DNA of 17,028 nucleotides from Thermomicrobiaceae bacterium (GCA_025966355.1 JAICWZ010000003.1:1-17028), one strand, 5' to 3'. Positions 7,635 through 14,844 are shown, counted from the first letter of the stretch. The notes: a model not told the origin generated them from the sequence alone. Made by a program: numbers and translations.

Positions 7635-7868
7635 ATGGCAATCGTACGCGTCGTCATCCCCGACAAACTTGCCGGGGCGCTGCAATCGGGCGAACTCTCG
7701 CCCGGTCAAGTGCGCGAGTTGATCGAGCTGGAAGCCACGGCGCTCGGCCTGTCGTTCGCTCAAGTCGTCGACGCGGTGCAGCAGCAATCCCTCCCCTGGT
7801 CTCCGCTCAGCGCCGATCTCAGCTTTCTCGTGAGCATGCTCGGCGACGAGGCCAGCCCAGCCGAATAG
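7635..7868 (+). CDS. Small protein of unknown function (77 aa)
   Basis: Not recognised. The protein begins MAIVRVVIPDKLAGALQSGE, a short strand followed by what look like two helices (LSPGQVRELIELEATALGL and FAQVVDAVQQQ), then a Ser/Pro-rich turn and a short hydrophobic acidic tail. There are no cysteines, no membrane segment and no signal peptide, so it is probably a small cytosolic protein. ATG at 7635 is preferred over 7593 because GGGGGAGAG stands just before it and a -10-like box overlaps the earlier ATG. It is transcribed divergently from gltX and is followed by a deacetylase gene with its own promoter-like box. The first strand and size could suit a small binding or regulatory module, but I assign no function. 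Confidence 0.6.
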   Translation: MAIVRVVIPDKLAGALQSGELSPGQVRELIELEATALGLSFAQVVDAVQQQSLPWSPLSADLSFLVSMLGDEASPAE

Positions 7869-7947
7869 CGATCCCCTTTCCTCAGCGCTCTGAACCGCTC
7901 TTCACCGCGCCAATCGTCATGCCAATATATCCACATCCTCCGATCCC

Positions 7948-7956
7948 TGATATGAT
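7948..7956 (+). promoter_or_regulatory. Extended -10 promoter element before the PIG-L gene
   Basis: TGATATGAT matches the extended -10 form (TGn then TATGAT at 7951-7956). No good -35 is present, as expected for extended -10 promoters. Transcription would start near 7963, giving a leader of about 60 bases before the ATG at 8022. Confidence 0.45.
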
Positions 7957-8021
7957 GCGCAGTTGGGGCGCCTAACCTCGTGCAGGCGAATGAATCATCC
8001 AATCAGCGGAACGGAGTGCGC

Positions 8022-8756
8022 ATGACGAGCGAAGAAGAGAACAAGGTTGCGATGGTCATCGTGGCACACCCGGATGATGCCGAATTCGGCAGCTCCGGTA
8101 CCTCCGCGCTCTGGATCAAAGAGGGCTGGGATGTGTACTACGTGATCTGCACCGACGCTTCGGGGGGTGGCGATGACCTCGCGACGACCCTAAGCGTCGG
8201 TGCGCGTCGCGAAACGACCGAAACACGCAAACGCGAGCAGCGCGCCGCCGGTGAGATCATCGGCCTCAAAGACGTCATCTTCCTCGATTATCCCGACGGC
8301 ATCCTCGAACCGTCGCTGGCGTTGCGGCGCGATATCGTGCGCATGCTCCGTACCTATCGGCCCTCGCGCGTCATCTGCCCCTCGCCCGACCGCGTCTGGG
8401 AGCCGGCCTACTATATCGGCCGCCATCATCCCGATCATCTCGCCTGCGGCCAGGCGGCGCTGGCGGCCGTCTATCCGGCCTCGCAGAACGCCTGGGATTT
8501 CCCGGAATTGCTGGCCGAAGGGCTCGCACCGCACAAGGTGAGCGAAGTCTTCGTCGTCGGCGCGCCGGTCAACAACTACTCGGTCGACATCAGTGCGACG
8601 CTCGATATCAAGATCGCGGCGTTGCGCGCCCACGACAGCCAGCTTGGCAGCCATTTCGACGAGGTCGAGAAGTGGATGCGTGAAGGCGCCGCGCGTGCCG
8701 GTGAAGCCGACGGCCTCCCGTTCGCCGAGCGCTTCCACCGCATCGAGAATCGCTGA
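8022..8756 (+). CDS. PIG-L/LmbE-family N-deacetylase
   Basis: A 244-residue zinc-dependent deacetylase-family protein. The metal motif A15-H16-P17-D18-D19-A-E-F lies directly after the first strand, and the second motif H135-H136-P137-D138-H139 (GRHHPDHLACG) supplies the remaining ligand. The IFLDYPDGILEPSLALRRDI and RPSRVICPSPDRVWEP stretches are typical. Relatives remove acetyl groups from N-acetylglucosamine conjugates (MshB, BshB, GlcNAc-PI deacetylase) or from small metabolites. This sequence alone does not show which. ATG at 8022 with GGAACGGAG upstream is preferred over an in-frame GTG at 7980, since the family's conserved strand normally starts within about 10 residues of the N-terminus. 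No signal peptide is seen, so it is cytosolic. No mycothiol or bacillithiol genes are nearby. Confidence 0.92.
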   Translation: MTSEEENKVAMVIVAHPDDAEFGSSGTSALWIKEGWDVYYVICTDASGGGDDLATTLSVGARRETTETRKREQRAAGEIIGLKDVIFLDYPDGILEPSLALRRDIVRMLRTYRPSRVICPSPDRVWEPAYYIGRHHPDHLACGQAALAAVYPASQNAWDFPELLAEGLAPHKVSEVFVVGAPVNNYSVDISATLDIKIAALRAHDSQLGSHFDEVEKWMREGAARAGEADGLPFAERFHRIENR

Positions 8757-8854
8757 GGCGCGAGGACAGAATCCTCCGGTCGCCAACGACACGTTCGCGT
8801 GCTGGCGGCAACCAACGTGCGAACTGCGTTGGTGTAGCCGAAAGGAGCACGTTC
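8757..8854 (+). other. Short gap with three hairpins before the 77-aa gene
   Basis: Three consecutive stems are visible. GAGGA/TCCTC (8762-8776) follows the deacetylase stop. CACG-TTCG-CGTG (8790-8801) has a stable UUCG-type loop. ACCAACG/CGTTGGT (8811-8833) ends 8 bases before the AAGGAG ribosome site (8842-8847). No T-run follows, so they look more like processing or leader structures than a terminator. Confidence 0.35.
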
Positions 8855-9088
8855 ATGAGCGGCGAATTGAAGATTGTGTTGGGCGACGGTTCGAGTTACT
8901 GGTTCGGGCGTGACGATCACTTCCCTGAAGAAGTTCGGATCTACAGTTCCGACCCGCACCACTGGATGTATATGTCGACCAGCGAGGCAAAACAGATCGT
9001 GCATGATGGCATGGAGAACGACGCGGAGGTGCAACAGGGCGACGCGACCCGCTTCTTCCTGCCCGAAGCCGGCGAGGAGACCGGCTAA
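8855..9088 (+). CDS. Small protein of unknown function (77 aa)
   Basis: Not recognised. The start is well supported: AAGGAG at 8842-8847, seven bases before the ATG. The protein is acidic and probably a small beta-rich cytosolic fold. It opens MSGELKIVLGDGSSYWFGRD, with alternating hydrophobic residues typical of strands, then a Trp/Tyr/His-rich centre (YSSDPHHWMYMSTSEAKQIV) and an acidic tail. It has no cysteines, membrane segment or signal peptide. The histidine pair could bind metal, but nothing else supports that. It lies 98 bases after the deacetylase gene, so it may be read through from it, and is followed by a TATAAT box starting the next unit. Confidence 0.65.
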   Translation: MSGELKIVLGDGSSYWFGRDDHFPEEVRIYSSDPHHWMYMSTSEAKQIVHDGMENDAEVQQGDATRFFLPEAGEETG

Positions 9089-9129
9089 GATACGCCGCGA
9101 TCGGACCGCCAGGCGATGAACGGCCGGGC

Positions 9130-9135
9130 TATAAT
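9130..9135 (+). promoter_or_regulatory. Perfect -10 box (TATAAT) before the 143-aa gene
   Basis: TATAAT at 9130-9135 matches the consensus exactly. No clear -35 lies 16-18 bases upstream, so it may need an activator or be weak. Transcription would start near 9142, leaving a 30-base leader that ends in GGAGGAG (9161-9167) and GTG at 9173. It may serve the whole unknown-rnc-prs-PBP run. Confidence 0.45.
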
Positions 9136-9172
9136 CAACGGAAGAACGTTTATCGACGGCGGAGGAGAAGGC

Positions 9173-9604
9173 GTGTCGGACGATTTGCAGCGGTTGCTCC
9201 GATATATCGTCCATCACTACACCTGGCGGGAAGAAGTCAAGGACATCGAACTCGAGGCTTCTCCGCTGGAGAATGGTGGCGATATCGCGGCGAGCCGGCG
9301 CCGTGCGCTACGTGACGTGCAACAGCGCGCCGATCTCCTTTCCGATGCCTTTCGCGATGGACTGAAACGGGCCAGCGACGCGCAGCGCGCCGGTGGCAAC
9401 GCCATTTCGCTTGATGATCGCGTGCCGGAAGATAACCGTATCGCCGACGCCATGATCCATTTTCTGGTCGGCACCGGTCTGGCGCACTCGACGACCCGCG
9501 AAACCGACCCCCTGCACTACATCTACACCGTCTCGGTCGATTGGACCCGGCTCAACTCGGTCGCCCGCGAGGCACGTGTTGATCTCGGTGCCGCGATTAA
9601 GTAG
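9173..9604 (+). CDS. Protein of unknown function upstream of rnc (143 aa)
   Basis: Not recognised. The N-terminal two thirds are helical and highly charged (DDLQRLLRYIVHHY, then SRRRALRDVQQRADLLSDAF). The C-terminal part, IADAMIHFLVGTGLAHST followed by HYIYTVSVDWTRLNSVA, looks like a helix plus two strands, as in a winged-helix domain; that is an inference from pattern only. There is no membrane segment or signal peptide. GTG at 9173 is chosen because GGAGGAG stands five bases before it. A longer in-frame ATG at 9116 lies upstream of the predicted transcription start. Only five bases separate it from rnc, and rnc has no clear ribosome site of its own, so translation is probably coupled. A nucleic-acid role would suit the neighbourhood but is unproven. 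Confidence 0.65.
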   Translation: MSDDLQRLLRYIVHHYTWREEVKDIELEASPLENGGDIAASRRRALRDVQQRADLLSDAFRDGLKRASDAQRAGGNAISLDDRVPEDNRIADAMIHFLVGTGLAHSTTRETDPLHYIYTVSVDWTRLNSVAREARVDLGAAIK

Positions 9605-9609
9605 TTATC

Positions 9610-10398
9610 GTGATTCACGAACCATCCGAATCAACTGATTCTCTGGCGTGTGCGCACGTCTGGCCCGACGATGAACGCGCGGAGACGGCACGTCGATCGC
9701 TCGGCGTGCCGGTCGACGATCTCGGCCTCGTGCGCCTGGCGTTGACGCACCGCTCCTACTTGAATGAGCAGGGAATCGAAGCGCCGCAAGCGGTACACTA
9801 CTCAAACGAGCGACTCGAGTTTCTCGGCGATTCAATCCTCGGTATGCTCACAGCCGAAGCGCTCTACCTGCGCTTCCCCGATCTCCCCGAGGGTTCGCTC
9901 ACCGCCTATCGCACCGCGCTGGTGCGCACCGAAACACTGGCCGGTTGGGCGCGGCGCTTCGAACTCGATGCGTTGCTCTATCTCGGGCGCGGCGAATCGG
10001 CCGAAATTGGCGAGATTCGCGACCGGATTCTGGCAGGTGCCTTCGAGGCGGTGATCGCGGCGATCTTTCTCGACCAGGGGCTGGAGACGACCCGCGAATT
10101 CCTGGGTGCGCTGCTCGATGAGGACGCCGAAGCGATCATTTCGCTCGGTCAGGAAACGAACTACAAAGGGCGGCTCCAGGAGCTGATTCAGGAACAGAAA
10201 CGGGTCACGCCGAGCTATCGCACCGTCTCGATCGAAGGGCCGGCGCACGAACGCATCTTCACGGTTGAGGTCGTGAGCGCCGGAGAGACGATCGGCGTCG
10301 GAACCGGCAGCAGTAAACGGATCGCGCAACAGATGGCGGCACAACGGGCGCTCATCGCGCTCACGGCGGAAGGGGACGACGATGAGCGGCCTCTATGA
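9610..10398 (+). CDS. rnc: Ribonuclease III
   Basis: A 262-residue RNase III. It normally cuts double-stranded RNA during rRNA maturation and mRNA turnover, as a cytosolic homodimer. The signature N66-E-R-L-E70-F-L-G-D74 holds the first two metal ligands (E. coli E41 and D45 equivalents). The second site reads ILAGAFEAVIAAIFLDQG: the essential Glu is present (E146, E117 equivalent), but the position normally Asp (D114 equivalent) is Gly (G143, codon GGT). The dsRNA-binding domain covers about residues 184-254 (NYKGRLQELIQEQKR ... SSKRIAQQMAAQRALIAL). The N-terminus is about 30 residues longer than in E. coli. The start is GTG at 9610 with no good ribosome site, consistent with coupling to the gene 5 bases upstream. 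It overlaps prs by 17 bases. Confidence 0.95.
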   Translation: MIHEPSESTDSLACAHVWPDDERAETARRSLGVPVDDLGLVRLALTHRSYLNEQGIEAPQAVHYSNERLEFLGDSILGMLTAEALYLRFPDLPEGSLTAYRTALVRTETLAGWARRFELDALLYLGRGESAEIGEIRDRILAGAFEAVIAAIFLDQGLETTREFLGALLDEDAEAIISLGQETNYKGRLQELIQEQKRVTPSYRTVSIEGPAHERIFTVEVVSAGETIGVGTGSSKRIAQQMAAQRALIALTAEGDDDERPL

Positions 10399-11359
10399 TG
10401 AATTGACGATCTTCAGTGGGAATTCGAACCCGGATCTCTCGAACGAGATCTGCTCCTATATCGATCTCCCACCCGGTCGCATCGAGGTCTTCCCATTCTC
10501 GAACGAGAATATCTTCGTGCGCATCGGCGAATCGGTGCGCGAAAACGATGCCTTCGTCATCCAATCGTTCAGCACGCCGGTCAGCGAAAGTATCATGGAA
10601 CTCCTCATCATCATCGATACGCTCAAGCGTGCCTCGGCTGGCCGTATCACCGCCGTCATCCCCTACTACGGGTACGGCCGGACCGACAAGAAAGACCAGC
10701 CGCGCGTCCCGATTACGGCGCGCCTGATCGCCGACATGATCACCGTCGCCGGGGCGAACCGCGTCCTGACGGTCGATCTGCATGCCGGGCAGATTCAGGG
10801 CTTCTTCAACATTCCAGTCGATGAACTGACCGCCATGGGGATCGTGGCACGTTATTTCCAGGAGAAGCGTTTGAGTAACCCGGTCGTCGTCTCGCCCGAC
10901 CTCGGGAATACCAAGCGGGCGCGCAACTTCGCCGAAGAGCTCGACGCGACGCTGGCGATCATCGAGAAGCGGCGCATCGGCAACGCCGACAAGAGCGAAA
11001 CACTCAACCTGATCGGCTCGGTTGCCGGTTGCCAGGCGGTGCTGGTTGATGACGAGATCGACACGGCCGGCTCGATTACGCAGGCGGCACAGGTCTGCAT
11101 TGACAATGGGGCAACCGAAGTCTATGCCGCCGCCACCCATGCCGTGCTCAGCGGACCGGCCATTCAGCGGCTCGCCGTCAGCCCGATTCGTGAGGTCGTC
11201 GTCACCAACACCATTCCACTGCCACCGGAGAAACGGCTTGACAAGATTACCGTGCTTTCGATCGCACCGCTCCTTGGCGAGTCGATCCAGCGCATTCACA
11301 CCGGCGCGAGCGTCAGCCTCGCCTATCGCAGCACCCAACATACGCGCGGGCTGCGCTGA
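10382..11359 (+). CDS. prs: Ribose-phosphate pyrophosphokinase (PRPP synthetase)
   Basis: A 325-residue class I PRPP synthetase, making 5-phosphoribosyl diphosphate from ribose 5-phosphate and ATP for purine, pyrimidine, His, Trp and NAD synthesis. The family features run in order: FSGNSNPDLSNEI at the N-terminus, the flexible ATP-binding loop YGYGRTDKKDQPRVPITARL, the metal-binding D132-L-H134 in VDLHAGQIQGFF, SPDLGNTKRARNFAEEL, and the PRPP loop D223-D-E-I-D-T-A-G-S231. Length is normal for the family (about 310-325). ATG at 10382 lies inside the end of rnc, and GGAAGGGG just upstream serves as the ribosome site. Translational coupling to rnc is therefore likely. Cytosolic. Confidence 0.97.
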   Translation: MSGLYDELTIFSGNSNPDLSNEICSYIDLPPGRIEVFPFSNENIFVRIGESVRENDAFVIQSFSTPVSESIMELLIIIDTLKRASAGRITAVIPYYGYGRTDKKDQPRVPITARLIADMITVAGANRVLTVDLHAGQIQGFFNIPVDELTAMGIVARYFQEKRLSNPVVVSPDLGNTKRARNFAEELDATLAIIEKRRIGNADKSETLNLIGSVAGCQAVLVDDEIDTAGSITQAAQVCIDNGATEVYAAATHAVLSGPAIQRLAVSPIREVVVTNTIPLPPEKRLDKITVLSIAPLLGESIQRIHTGASVSLAYRSTQHTRGLR

Positions 11360-11399
11360 TCGCCGCTCCCTTGACTGTAGCGTCACAGGAGTGGCAGAG

Positions 11400-11501
11400 T
11401 TGAGCCCGCATGCCGAAGCGCTGTACGGACAGTCGCGTCACGCGTTTTTGTCCGGCGCGCCCGGGCAGCGCATGTGGAACGCCAGACCAGGAAGGTCCTG
11501 A
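11400..11501 (+). CDS. Possible 33-codon leader ORF between prs and the PBP gene
   Basis: A TTG at 11400 has AGGAG eight bases upstream (11387-11391) and opens a 33-codon frame, beginning MSPHAEALYGQSRHAF, that ends TGA at 11499-11501, two bases before the PBP start at 11504. The ribosome site and tight junction suggest it could be a translated leader coupled to the PBP. The start is the weakest codon, the product is unlike anything I know, and it could be chance. Confidence 0.2.
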   Translation: MSPHAEALYGQSRHAFLSGAPGQRMWNARPGRS

Positions 11502-11503
11502 CC

Positions 11504-13747
11504 GTGCCGCAATATCGCTCCCCATATTCACGGCGACCACCCTCACGCAGCGCCGTTCCCAAGCTCATCATGAGTCTGATGGGGCTGATGATCGTCGTGC
11601 TGGCGCTCTTCCTCGTCGCCGATCATCTCGGCAGCAGCGGCACGCCGCTCATCGGCGGGAAGTCCGGCGGATCACCGATCGCTCAAAACAGTTCGGGGAA
11701 TCCCGACGGCGGTCCCAGTAATGACAGCGCCGCCACACCAACCGTGCCCGCCGCCAAGGATCTCCGCACGCCCAACGAGGTGGCGAGCGCCTACGTCCAA
11801 CTCTGGACGAACAGCGACTTCACCGGCATGTACCAACTGCTCTCGACAACCTCGCAGCAGACGATCAAGGAAGACGATTTCACCAAACGTTATCAGGAGA
11901 TCTACGCTGAAGCGGGCGAAACCTCGCTCGTCGCGACCATCGGCAACGCACCGCCCGACGCGACGCGCATCCCGATTCACGTCGTCTGGCAATCGGGCAA
12001 AGTCGGCGAGATTCAGCAAGACAACACGATGACACTGGTCCACGAGGGCGATGTCTGGAAGGTCGACTGGACGCCCTCGATGATCTTCAACAACCTGAAC
12101 GATGGACTCGTTCGCTGGATACCGGAAGTGCCGCAGCGCGGGCGCATTCTCGACCGCAAGGGGCGGCCGCTCGCCAGTCTCGGCATGATCAGCAAGGTCG
12201 GCATCATTCCCGGCCAGATCAAAGACGAGAACGCGATGGTACAACAGCTCAGCCAGTTGCTCGATATGACGCCGGACGAAATCAAGGCGAAATACGCCAA
12301 TGGCCAGCCCGACTGGTTCATGCCGGTGCGCAACTTCCCGGCGAACATCGACCCGGGTCTTCTCTCCAAGCTCAACGCGATCCCGGGCGTCACCGTGCAG
12401 CAATGGCCAGATCGCGTCTACCCGGCCGGTGCCGCGGCGGCCCAGGTTGTCGGTTATCTGAGCGAGATCACGGCCGATGAGCTGAAAACGATGTCGAAGG
12501 ATGGCTACCAGTCAGGCGACCGGATCGGTCGGGCCGGACTCGAGTCGTGGGGCGAGAAGTATCTCTCCGGCAAGCGCGGCGGACGGCTCGTCATCGTCGG
12601 GTCGGACGGCAGCGAACGCTCGACGATTGCCGAGATCAAGAGCGAACCAGCCGACGACATCGTGACGACGATCGATCTTGACGTCCAAACCGCCGCCTAT
12701 CAATCGCTCGGCGATAAATGGGGCAGCGTCGTCGTGCTCGATCCTTCCAATGGCGCCGTGCTGGCGATGGCGAGCAACCCATCGTACGACCCGAATCAGT
12801 TCATCCTCGGCATGACCGACCAGCAGTGGGCCGATCTGAATGACAACACCAAGCGCCCGTTGGAAAACCGCGCGACGCAGGTTGGCTACCCGATCGGCTC
12901 AACCTTTAAAGTCGTCACGATGGTGGCCGGTATGCAATCGCTCGGGCTGACGCCGCAAAGCAGCTATAGCTGTCCGGCGAGCTTCTCGTTGCCCGGCTCC
13001 GACCAGAAATGGCACGACTGGAGCGCCAACGGGCAGGGCACGCTCACGCTCTACAACGCGCTCGTCCAGTCCTGCGATACCGTCTTCTATCAGATCGCCG
13101 ACCAACTCGATAAGAAGGGGCAGAATATCCTGCCCGACGCCGCCAAGGCGTTCGGCTTCGGCACACCGACCGGCATCCCCGAGATTCCGGAAACCCCCGG
13201 CACGGTCCCCGATCCTGATTGGAAGATCAAAACGGTCAACGACTACTGGGCGCGCGGCGACGCGATCAACCTTTCGATCGGCCAGGGCTATTTCCTCGCC
13301 ACGCCGCTGCAGGTGGCCGATGCCTATGCCGCCGTCGCCAACGGTGGCACGCTCTGGCAGCCGTTCCTGGTGCAAGAGGTGAAGAAGATCGACGGCACCG
13401 CCGTCTACACCGCCAAGCCGAAGGAGAAAGGGAAGCTCCCGGCGACCGCCGAGCAGCTCGCCACGATCCGCTCGGCCCTGCATCAGGTGACGACGGCGCC
13501 GAACGGCACCGCCGCCGGCTTCTCGGTCGCCAAGCCGTTTGCCGGTGAAACGCATGATACCGCCGGCAAGACCGGCACCGCCGAAAGCAGCCAGGAAGAG
13601 CCGCACGCCTGGTTCGCCGGTTTCAGCCCGACCGACGGCGCCAAAATCACCGCCGTCGCCATGGTCGAACACGGCGGCGAGGGCGGCGATGTCGCCGCAC
13701 CGATCGTCCGCAAAGTCATCGACGCGTACTACACCGCGAACCCCTGA
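11504..13747 (+). CDS. Class B penicillin-binding protein with NTF2-like (MecA_N) domain
   Basis: A 747-residue peptidoglycan transpeptidase that crosslinks cell-wall stem peptides outside the membrane. A basic N-terminus precedes one membrane anchor (about residues 21-39), then a low-complexity Gly/Ser linker and an NTF2-like domain of the MecA_N kind (about 88-195, starting TPNEVASAYVQLWTNSDF). The PBP dimer domain (about 205-390) and the transpeptidase domain follow. Catalytic motifs are intact: S466-T-F-K469 (YPIGSTFKVV), S523-C-D525 and K689-T-G691 (TAGKTGTAES). GTG at 11504 is chosen because AGGAAGG lies seven bases before it; an upstream in-frame GTG at 11474 has no such site. The layout is that of B. 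subtilis PBP3 and MRSA PBP2a, but the sequence does not by itself show beta-lactam resistance. It probably shares the rnc-prs transcript. Confidence 0.95.
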   Translation: MPQYRSPYSRRPPSRSAVPKLIMSLMGLMIVVLALFLVADHLGSSGTPLIGGKSGGSPIAQNSSGNPDGGPSNDSAATPTVPAAKDLRTPNEVASAYVQLWTNSDFTGMYQLLSTTSQQTIKEDDFTKRYQEIYAEAGETSLVATIGNAPPDATRIPIHVVWQSGKVGEIQQDNTMTLVHEGDVWKVDWTPSMIFNNLNDGLVRWIPEVPQRGRILDRKGRPLASLGMISKVGIIPGQIKDENAMVQQLSQLLDMTPDEIKAKYANGQPDWFMPVRNFPANIDPGLLSKLNAIPGVTVQQWPDRVYPAGAAAAQVVGYLSEITADELKTMSKDGYQSGDRIGRAGLESWGEKYLSGKRGGRLVIVGSDGSERSTIAEIKSEPADDIVTTIDLDVQTAAYQSLGDKWGSVVVLDPSNGAVLAMASNPSYDPNQFILGMTDQQWADLNDNTKRPLENRATQVGYPIGSTFKVVTMVAGMQSLGLTPQSSYSCPASFSLPGSDQKWHDWSANGQGTLTLYNALVQSCDTVFYQIADQLDKKGQNILPDAAKAFGFGTPTGIPEIPETPGTVPDPDWKIKTVNDYWARGDAINLSIGQGYFLATPLQVADAYAAVANGGTLWQPFLVQEVKKIDGTAVYTAKPKEKGKLPATAEQLATIRSALHQVTTAPNGTAAGFSVAKPFAGETHDTAGKTGTAESSQEEPHAWFAGFSPTDGAKITAVAMVEHGGEGGDVAAPIVRKVIDAYYTANP

Positions 13748-13785
13748 CGCGTATTCCCCAGCATAGCTATGCCAAAAACCGCTCG

Positions 13786-14021
13786 AATCGTAGGGGAGCA
13801 ACCGGTGTGCTCCCACGGTCGCCGTCGCAGACGACCGCGTCTTCCCCGCTTCCGCGTCGCAACGTTCATCGAACACAGCGACGTTCGCTCGGCATGGTGT
13901 CCCTTATGCGTACGCTATGGGGGGCGTCCTTCGAGGGACGTTGATGATAGGTGACCGGGGAGGACGCGGTCGCCGGAACAACGGCGACCGGCGGGAGCAC
14001 ACGGGTTGCTCCCCTACGATT
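13786..14021. repeat. About 236-bp imperfect palindrome between convergent genes
   Basis: The left arm, from 13786 (AATCGTAGGGGAGCAACC), is complementary to the right arm ending at 14021 over about 65-70 bases with a few mismatches and a short indel. The match runs through GGTCGCCGT and GACCGCGTC. A further nested pair lies inside: CAACGTTCATCGAA near 13860 against TTCGAGGGACGTTG near 13931-13944. It fills most of the 298-base gap between the PBP gene and the GIDE gene and has no plausible gene. It is either a MITE-like insertion or a very long bidirectional end-of-transcript structure. Confidence 0.85.
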
Positions 14022-14027
14022 TTTTTT
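13993..14027 (+). terminator. Intrinsic-terminator-like hairpin after the PBP gene
   Basis: GGGAGCA (13993-13999) pairs with TGCTCCC (14007-14013) around a 7-base loop, followed six bases later by eight T (14020-14027). This is the right end of the large palindrome. The mirrored hairpin on the left (13794-13814) could serve the opposite strand, but its T-run is only five bases and lies 15 bases from the stem. Confidence 0.55.
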
Positions 14028-14045
14028 GCGACTAACGTCGTGCGT

Positions 14046-14804
14046 CTACACCACCAGCAGCACGATCCCAACCACAATCAGGATGACACCGATGATGGCG
14101 CACGCGATGGCGGCGAGGCCCATGCGGTAGGCGCTTTTGCCCCAGGCGGTGCGCAGTTGCTCTTCGGTGCGATGGCTGACGATGAATTTACGTGTCTTGC
14201 TCCCCTCGGGCGGGGCGCCGACCGTGCCGTCCTCGCGATAGGCGCCAAGCACGTAGATTGGCTTGTCGGTCTCCAACGCCTTGACCTTGTAGCGGTAGCC
14301 GAGCGTCTTGTCGCCGCCGCCACCGGAGATCGAGATGCCACCGATCGAGATGCTCGGTCTGGAACTGCCCTCCGACGCCTTGTCTTCGAAGCGATCGAGG
14401 ATCACCGGCGCGTCGATCTCGGCGCCATCGAGATCGACCTGCGTCTGGCCGGTCGCGTCCTGCACGAAGAAAGGCGTGAACTGCTTGTTCGAGGAGACGG
14501 TTTCCGAACGACGGTTCGTCTCCCAGTTGCCGTCGGAATCCTTCTCGCGGTGTTCGTATTCGCGCGTCATCTCCGCCGAATACCAGACGCACGCCTTGTT
14601 GACGTACTCGGCGGAAAGCGGGCTGGCGCAACGGATCGTCCCCTTCAGCTCCACCATCTCACCCGGCAGCAGATCGGAGAGTTCCGACGCGTTCGCCGTC
14701 GCGACCGAGCGCATCAGGTTCGTCTTCGCCTGCGTGCGCCGCCCGAAATACATGAGCGCGCCACCAACCACCAGAACGATGACGCCGATAATCAGTGCAG
14801 CCAC
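14046..14804 (-). CDS. GIDE-domain membrane protein (E3 ubiquitin ligase MULAN-like domain, no RING)
   Basis: About 252 residues with a membrane helix at each end: N-terminal AALIIGVIVLVVGGALMYFG and C-terminal MGLAAIACAIIGVILIVVG. Between them, the pattern GEMVELKGTIRCASPLSAEY, then KACVWYSAEMTREYEH, then FFVQDATGQTQVDLDGAEI matches the GIDE domain, known from the mitochondrial ligase MUL1/MULAN and from bacterial membrane proteins of unknown role. No RING finger is present, so ligase activity is not implied. The domain probably faces one side of the membrane between the two anchors. GTG at 14804 is preferred since AGGGAG lies eight bases before it; a GTG at 14813 would overlap that site. 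It lies 40 bases after the DJ-1 family gene on the same strand. Confidence 0.8.
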   Translation of the reverse strand: MAALIIGVIVLVVGGALMYFGRRTQAKTNLMRSVATANASELSDLLPGEMVELKGTIRCASPLSAEYVNKACVWYSAEMTREYEHREKDSDGNWETNRRSETVSSNKQFTPFFVQDATGQTQVDLDGAEIDAPVILDRFEDKASEGSSRPSISIGGISISGGGGDKTLGYRYKVKALETDKPIYVLGAYREDGTVGAPPEGSKTRKFIVSHRTEEQLRTAWGKSAYRMGLAAIACAIIGVILIVVGIVLLVV

Positions 14805-14844
14805 CTGACCCACTCCCTCTTCGCGATTGATTCTCGGTTAGCCT

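Noticed and set aside
8757..8854. T-box or riboswitch leader
   Set aside because: No specifier loop, T-box motif or other known aptamer sequence could be found; only simple stems are present.
12899..13876. Minus-strand open frame opposite the PBP transpeptidase domain
   Set aside because: Antisense shadow of a gene with intact catalytic motifs; no domain is visible in the frame.
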